Assembly (NCBI GenBank): GCA_002438405.1
Contig: DJOE01000023.1
Location: 62,001-126,000 of the forward strand
Direction of reading: 5' to 3'
DNA length: 64,000 bases
Origin: Cyanobacteria bacterium UBA6446
GTDB taxonomy: Bacteria; Cyanobacteriota; Vampirovibrionia; Gastranaerophilales; Gastranaerophilaceae
The notes under the pieces are model-generated. The model was not told the DNA's origin and searched no databases. It saw nothing but the letters and a program-made list of their open reading frames with translations. Made by a program: the position numbers and the translations under genes. This document shows positions 59,537 to 64,000 of the stretch, piece by piece. The stretch's first letter is position 1; every line of letters starts with the position of its first letter.

Positions 59537-60200
59537 AAAATGTTTAGTTTTGCTATTAAGTGCTTTCATTATATTTGGAGGCACTTATAGTTGTAATGAG
59601 GTAAAAGCAGCAGAGTTTGGAGAAATTCAATACAATAGCCACTTTATTGATTATTCAAAAGTTGATAAAGAATCAACAAAGAAACTTGCAGATTTATATT
59701 TTAATAAAGCGATAAACGAAAAAAATAAAAAAACTCAAAGTGAATATCTTCAAAAAGCCAGTGGGGATTATTTCATTTGGACTCAAATTGAACAGGACAA
59801 TATTTATCCGATAGTTCAAATGGCAAGAATATATGACTTGGAAAATAAAAACAGTTATGCTAAAGCATACTTTTTTCAAGCTTTAAAAATTGATAAGAAA
59901 AACCCAACAACTAACTATTATTTTGCCGAATATTATTTTACAAGAAAAGATTATACTAGAGCGATATATTTCTATAACGTTGCATTAGAGAACGGATTAA
60001 AAGAAAATTATGATATCCTTATCAAAATGGCAACAATGTATGAAAAACTCGGGGATCTATTAAGAGCAAATCAATATTATAAAAAAGCCTTCTTGGTAAA
60101 ACCAGAAAATCAAAAACTTCCGGATAAAATACGTTCAATAGAGGCATTAAAGTATTATAATACGGGATATTATAACAAAAGAGAGAAGAAACAAAAATGA
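59454..60200 (+). CDS. Secreted TPR-repeat protein
   Basis: A 248-residue protein. GGAG lies eight bases before ATG 59454, but this start gives 29 residues before the hydrophobic signal-like segment (CLVLLLSAFIIFGG), so a later non-ATG start near 59529 is possible. The mature part has several TPR-like helical repeats (SYAKAYFFQALKIDKKNPTTN, YTRAIYFYNVALENG, LLRANQYYKKAFLVKP). TPR domains bind partner proteins. The gene overlaps both neighbours. Confidence 0.75.
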   Translation: MYIQILHLKIIHSIITVRIPFQNIQIYKKCLVLLLSAFIIFGGTYSCNEVKAAEFGEIQYNSHFIDYSKVDKESTKKLADLYFNKAINEKNKKTQSEYLQKASGDYFIWTQIEQDNIYPIVQMARIYDLENKNSYAKAYFFQALKIDKKNPTTNYYFAEYYFTRKDYTRAIYFYNVALENGLKENYDILIKMATMYEKLGDLLRANQYYKKAFLVKPENQKLPDKIRSIEALKYYNTGYYNKREKKQK

Positions 60201-62110
60201 ATTTGAAACGTATAGTAATAATATTTTTATCATTATTTTTCACTATAGGACAAGTAAATGCAGACGAGCAGACATTTTCTTTTCCAACAGATGATAATGA
60301 AGTTTCAACACCTCAAATAAATGCATTTCAACCTCTTAATTTAGGGAAGAATGAAGTAATTTTTAAACAAGCGTCAACAAAAGTAGATGTTATTGATCCA
60401 TCAAATGCCGCAAGTTATTTTCCAGGGGGAAGAGGAGCAAACAAACTTGTAATTTATACTCCGAATTATGGTATCCACACAGGGACAAATGAATTTGGAA
60501 CAGAAGCAATTGTTGAAGAAAATACTGTAACTTCTCTATCCGGTGCGGATTCAACTATTCCATCTAATGGACTTGTAATTAGTGGTCATGGAATTGCCAA
60601 AAACTGGATTAACCAAAATATAACTGTTGGATCAAAAGTTTATGTAGATGTTTTCAATAATAAAATTACTGTATATACAACTTCAGATAGTTATACTTAT
60701 GAAGCTAGAGCCAAAATTAAAGAAGCTAAATCAATGATGGATTATTACAAAAATTCCATTTCTGATTATAATTACAATCTTCCTGCTAGTCATATTCAAA
60801 TTGCAGAAAATTACCTAAAAATTGCTGAAAATGAAAACAAAAATAGTATTATTTTAAAACAATATACACAAGAAGCGATTGACGAAGCAAATATGGCAAT
60901 AAAAACTTCAGTACCATATATAAAAAATGAAACAAAAGGGGTTTGGATTAGACCAACAGAAAAAAATGCAGATCAAATTATTGCGACTTTGGATAATTTG
61001 AAAGCAAACGGTTTTAATAGTGTTTTCCTTGAAACATATTTTCATGGAAAAACAATTTTCCCAAGCCAAACAATGAATAAATATGGTTTTACCGTTCAAA
61101 ACGAAAATTTTGAGGGTTTTGACCCATTAGATGTTTGGATAAAAGAAGCACACAAACGAGATATTAAAGTTCATATTTGGTTTCAATCTTTCTATGTTGG
61201 AAACCAATCTCCGAATTACAATCCGTCAAGTATCTTGGCTGTCCGACCTGACTGGGGCAATAAAACGAAGAAAAATGCAAATTCACCTAAAGCTACAATG
61301 TCTGCTTCTGAACATAACGGATATTTTTTAGATCCTGCGAATCCGGAAGTTCATGAATTTTTACTTGATTTGTTATCTGAAATAATTGACAGATACAAAC
61401 CGGACGGAATAAATCTTGACTATATCAGATACCCAAATGCCACAGCAGGAAATGATATGAACGCATGGGGATTTACGGAATATGCAAGAAATGATTTCAA
61501 AAATCAATATGGCAAAGACCCAGTAGAATTAACAACCTCAGATGTTCAATGGTATGATTGGAATCAATACAGAAGAAATAATGTAACAAGTTTTGTAAAA
61601 CAAGTTGGTGAACTTGGCAAAGAAAAAAATGTTTATATCAGTGCCGTTGTTTTCCCTGATAGAGCTTCTGCTCTTGCTTCGAAGCAACAAGATTGGAGAA
61701 CTTGGTCTATAAATAATTATATAAATGGTTTCACTCCGTTATTTTTAACTTACGATTCTAAAATGTTAGCATCAATGATGAATGATGTAATGAATGTAAA
61801 ATCTCCTCAAACAGATTTATATGCAGGATTATTTGTAACATTTATGGGAGGAGCTCCGGAAGATTTAATCAGGCAAATTTATGAAACTAGAAAAATGAAT
61901 GCAAATGGAGTAATATTATTTGATTATGCTCACACAACCCCCGTTTATACATCAACTTTAATGGCAAGCGCTTTCAAAGAGAACATCAAGGATAAAACCC
62001 TTGCTCAGGCAAAAAAAAAAGAAGAAAAGCCGAGAGAGAAAGAAAAAAGCAACAAAAAAGTCATAACAACAACTAATAGTAAAGGTTTTTGGGTATTTAC
62101 AAAAGAATAA
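60197..62110 (+). CDS. Secreted GHL10-family glycoside hydrolase
   Basis: A 637-residue protein with a signal peptide (1-22, ending NADEQ). An N-terminal beta-rich domain (about 70-165; TGTNEFGTEAIV, ISGHGIAKNWI) and a helical spacer lead to the GHL10 (DUF187) TIM-barrel from about residue 245: KGVWIRPTE, FLETYFHG, VHIWFQSF, DGINLDYIRYP and GVILFDYAH. GHL10 members cleave amidated or peptidoglycan-linked glycans or exopolysaccharide; the substrate is not known here. The C-terminus is Lys/Glu-rich. It overlaps the TPR gene by 4 bases and ends at a terminator. Confidence 0.88.
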   Translation: MNLKRIVIIFLSLFFTIGQVNADEQTFSFPTDDNEVSTPQINAFQPLNLGKNEVIFKQASTKVDVIDPSNAASYFPGGRGANKLVIYTPNYGIHTGTNEFGTEAIVEENTVTSLSGADSTIPSNGLVISGHGIAKNWINQNITVGSKVYVDVFNNKITVYTTSDSYTYEARAKIKEAKSMMDYYKNSISDYNYNLPASHIQIAENYLKIAENENKNSIILKQYTQEAIDEANMAIKTSVPYIKNETKGVWIRPTEKNADQIIATLDNLKANGFNSVFLETYFHGKTIFPSQTMNKYGFTVQNENFEGFDPLDVWIKEAHKRDIKVHIWFQSFYVGNQSPNYNPSSILAVRPDWGNKTKKNANSPKATMSASEHNGYFLDPANPEVHEFLLDLLSEIIDRYKPDGINLDYIRYPNATAGNDMNAWGFTEYARNDFKNQYGKDPVELTTSDVQWYDWNQYRRNNVTSFVKQVGELGKEKNVYISAVVFPDRASALASKQQDWRTWSINNYINGFTPLFLTYDSKMLASMMNDVMNVKSPQTDLYAGLFVTFMGGAPEDLIRQIYETRKMNANGVILFDYAHTTPVYTSTLMASAFKENIKDKTLAQAKKKEEKPREKEKSNKKVITTTNSKGFWVFTKE

Positions 62111-62117
62111 TAACAAG

Positions 62118-62144
62118 AAAGGCGACATCTAAATGTCGCCTTTT
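62118..62144 (+). terminator. GHL10 operon terminator
   Basis: AAAGGCGACAT pairs with ATGTCGCCTTT around CTAA, then TT and an AT-rich tail. Confidence 0.88.
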
Positions 62145-62167
62145 ACTATTTTTATGATTGTTTAAAA

Positions 62168-63244
62168 TTAATCTCCCACGCATAGAACTCTATGAGAAGA
62201 ATTAGAATCTTTACTTCCATTACATAGCTGAGCATTACTCATACTTACAGCATAACCACCATCGTAAATACCATTATTAAAATAAGATTTTTCAGATTTA
62301 GACCAATAGCAACCTGTATTTGGTAAATAATTGTCAGTACCATGATAAATAGCAGTCTCTAACTGTGTACGAGTTGGTAGTGATAAGCCCACATCTTCGC
62401 AAGCTTTTTTTGCCCCAGCCCAATAATTACTAGAAGAAGCAAAAGTTTTATCATATTTTTTATTTTCAGAAAGTGTTGTATCTAAAGGAGAATATGAAGT
62501 TAGCCTATAAACACAACCAATACCTTTAATTTCTTTTCCTGGGCAACCTTCAGAGAAAGCCGCAACTTTGAAACTTCTGATATCATAATATTTGCCATTT
62601 CTGGTTTCACTATTTGGACCTTTAAACCCATTTACGTCCATTACAAAATCTATTGGAGCTGTAACACTCGTTGTATATGCAAATGTCTTTGTTCGCCCAA
62701 AACCTATAGGTAAATCGGCGGTGGTAGGTTCTACAGTATCTCCGTCCCCAATTATTCCAGCATCGGGATTGTAAGTCATAATTAAAGTTGCCCCATCTGC
62801 TAAAATAATTCCAACATTATCCGTTTTATTGTTTGGAAGTTGTAAATTCCGTCCGGTTTTGGCTTTTGATACATCATAAGTTTTTCCATCAGATGTTGTT
62901 ACTGTTTTAGTTGGCCAACAATTGGCAATGTGGTCAGCATCACATCTTGTAGTTATTTTTATATATTTTGAAAATTCATCTACAAAGTCATCTGTACTTG
63001 CGTAGGTTCTTTCAAGTCCACCATCGGCACGCATCAAATCCATTGATTTAGTTATTTTTTGTGCGATATTGGCTTGAGCTTCAGAGTTTTCTCGCTCTGC
63101 AACATTTTTTAATAATGTTGGGATAGTCATTGCAGCAACAACGCCAATAATAGCAAGAGTTATTAATACCTCTGCCAATGTAAATGCACGTTTTATCTTT
63201 GCCTGTGGAATTGCAACGTTCGCTACATTCATAAATTTCATCAT
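62168..63244 (-). CDS. Prepilin-like protein with C-terminal lectin-like domain
   Basis: A 358-residue prepilin. ATG 63244 has GGAAG nine bases upstream and gives a 20-residue leader (AKIKRA/FTLAEVLITLAIIG). The middle has the family signature MDVNGFKGPNSETRNG. After about residue 265 comes a C-terminal domain absent from the paralogues: WAGAKKACEDVGLSLPTRTQLE, CYWSKSE and SHRVLCVGD, with the Trp/Cys/Leu-Pro spacing of DUF1566/C-type-lectin-like folds. It may be a tip pilin that binds a ligand. No HTH gene faces it, but a palindrome overlaps its promoter. Confidence 0.85.
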   Translation of the reverse strand: MMKFMNVANVAIPQAKIKRAFTLAEVLITLAIIGVVAAMTIPTLLKNVAERENSEAQANIAQKITKSMDLMRADGGLERTYASTDDFVDEFSKYIKITTRCDADHIANCWPTKTVTTSDGKTYDVSKAKTGRNLQLPNNKTDNVGIILADGATLIMTYNPDAGIIGDGDTVEPTTADLPIGFGRTKTFAYTTSVTAPIDFVMDVNGFKGPNSETRNGKYYDIRSFKVAAFSEGCPGKEIKGIGCVYRLTSYSPLDTTLSENKKYDKTFASSSNYWAGAKKACEDVGLSLPTRTQLETAIYHGTDNYLPNTGCYWSKSEKSYFNNGIYDGGYAVSMSNAQLCNGSKDSNSSHRVLCVGD

Positions 63245-63274
63245 CAAATCTTCCTTATATAAATTACACTTTAC

Positions 63275-63296
63275 AATTAATACTATAGTATTAATT
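63275..63296. promoter_or_regulatory. Perfect 22-bp palindrome at the prepilin promoter
   Basis: Half site AATTAATACTA followed at once by its exact complement. It overlaps the -10 box and expected start site of the prepilin gene at 63244, a classic repressor-operator position. Confidence 0.7.
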
Positions 63297-63322
63297 ATAA
63301 CGTATATACAAACTGTTTTCAA
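63294..63322 (-). promoter_or_regulatory. Promoter of prepilin gene at 63244
   Basis: On the minus strand TTGAAA and a perfect TATAAT are exactly 17 bases apart. The expected start is near 63287, inside the palindrome. Confidence 0.7.
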
Positions 63323-63425
63323 CCCACAAACAGTGGAGGATTTCATTAAAATTAATATATTATTTACATATTTTTATGCTTTTAATATAATTTTGGTAAG
63401 GATATTAGGAAAATAAGGACAGAAA

Positions 63426-64000
63426 ATGAGCACATATTTATTAGAAGTTGGAACAGAAGAATTACCATATAAGTTTATCCCACAAGCAATTGAACAATTG
63501 AACCGTGGGTTTAAAACATTTTTAAATGACAACAAAGTTAAATATACAGATATTAAAGTTTATGCAACTCCAAGGCGTTTAGCCATAATTATTGACGGAC
63601 TAGAAAACAAAACATCTGACGAAGAAAAAATCATCAAAGGCCCTATTCAAAAAGTTGCATTTGATGAAAATGGAAATCTTACTAAAGCAGGTGAGGGTTT
63701 TGCAAGAAAGAACGGCTTGACTAAAGATGATTTATACATTGAAGATAATTATGTCCACGCAAAAATAGTTATCAAAGGAAAACCAATTTCTGAATTGTTA
63801 CAAGAAAATGTTCCATCTATCTTTATGAAGCTTCAAGGCTCACACTTTATGAGATGGGGCTATAATGACGAAAAATTCTCTCGTCCTATCAAATGGATTG
63901 TTTCTGTACTTGATAAAGACGAAGTTAAAATAAAAATTATTGATAAAGAATCTTCAATATATTCTAGAGGTCACAGATTTTCTGAACAAAAAGTTTTAAT
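63426..64000 (+). CDS. glyS: Glycyl-tRNA synthetase beta subunit (3' part outside window)
   Basis: The first 191 residues of GlyS, the beta subunit of the two-chain bacterial glycyl-tRNA synthetase. STYLLEVGTEELPYKFI, YATPRRLAIII, IKGPIQKVAF, AGEGFARKNGL and MRWGYNDEKFSRPIKWIV are the family N-terminus. AAGGA lies upstream. glyQ, often upstream, is not adjacent. Divergent from the fifth prepilin. Confidence 0.97.
   Translation, partial: MSTYLLEVGTEELPYKFIPQAIEQLNRGFKTFLNDNKVKYTDIKVYATPRRLAIIIDGLENKTSDEEKIIKGPIQKVAFDENGNLTKAGEGFARKNGLTKDDLYIEDNYVHAKIVIKGKPISELLQENVPSIFMKLQGSHFMRWGYNDEKFSRPIKWIVSVLDKDEVKIKIIDKESSIYSRGHRFSEQKVL

Overview
This is a 64 kb chromosome segment from an AT-rich bacterium that uses the standard genetic code (TGA serves as a stop, for example at the end of murF). 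My best inference is a gut-type non-photosynthetic relative of cyanobacteria (Vampirovibrionia/Melainabacteria, Gastranaerophilales). The reasons are several prepilin-like proteins with an N-terminus of the type FTLAEVLITLGIIGVVAA, many short proteins carrying a small aromatic motif (SFG, PFK, SFTG), an L27 protein with no N-terminal extension, the MEP isoprenoid gene ispG, and RNase Y plus YmdB. An MlaA domain suggests an outer membrane. No tRNA, rRNA, CRISPR array, transposase or integrase was found.

Layout. 1-2.0 kb: a secreted metallophosphoesterase (cut by the window edge), rqcP, a small unknown protein, and the rplU-rpmA ribosomal operon. 2.1-8.0 kb: a tightly overlapping peptidoglycan operon, murF-mraY-murD-ftsW-murG. 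8-21 kb (minus strand): an M16 peptidase, purA, an electron-transfer group (etfA, etfB, a Cys-containing small protein, an NfnA-like subunit), a second MurF-like ligase, and a rel - NfeD-like - flotillin run. 21-28 kb (plus): yggU, two unknown proteins, rny-ymdB-PHP hydrolase, a pilin-like protein and a LOG-type hydrolase. 28-33 kb: two prepilins with divergently oriented regulators, tsaD, gap. 34-46 kb: ribD, a metal-dependent hydrolase, a GshB-like ATP-grasp protein, an isomerase-only GlmS homologue, gatB, tsf, rpsB, another regulator/prepilin pair, an MlaA-alpha/beta-hydrolase fusion, tcdA. 46.5-47.3 kb: a block of duplicated non-coding repeats. 47-59 kb: a fourth prepilin/regulator pair, rpsT, a PxpA-like protein, yvcK, panB-panC, a two-component pair, rlmN-ykgJ, a phosphodiesterase and ispG. 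59-64 kb: three secreted proteins including a GHL10 glycosidase, a fifth prepilin with a lectin-like tail, and the start of glyS.

Most of the window is housekeeping. The most unusual pattern is that four of the five prepilin genes (28342, 30779, 42061, 47960 as start positions) each face a small DNA-binding protein gene across a 100-175 bp promoter region. The fifth has a perfect 22-bp palindrome overlapping its promoter. No pilus assembly genes are present, so these look like separately regulated minor-pilin or adhesin cassettes scattered around the chromosome. Further points are the MlaA-hydrolase fusion, a set of genes whose extended -10 box lies six bases before the ATG (likely leaderless mRNAs), and a repeat family that appears to have been incorporated into the long leader of one prepilin.
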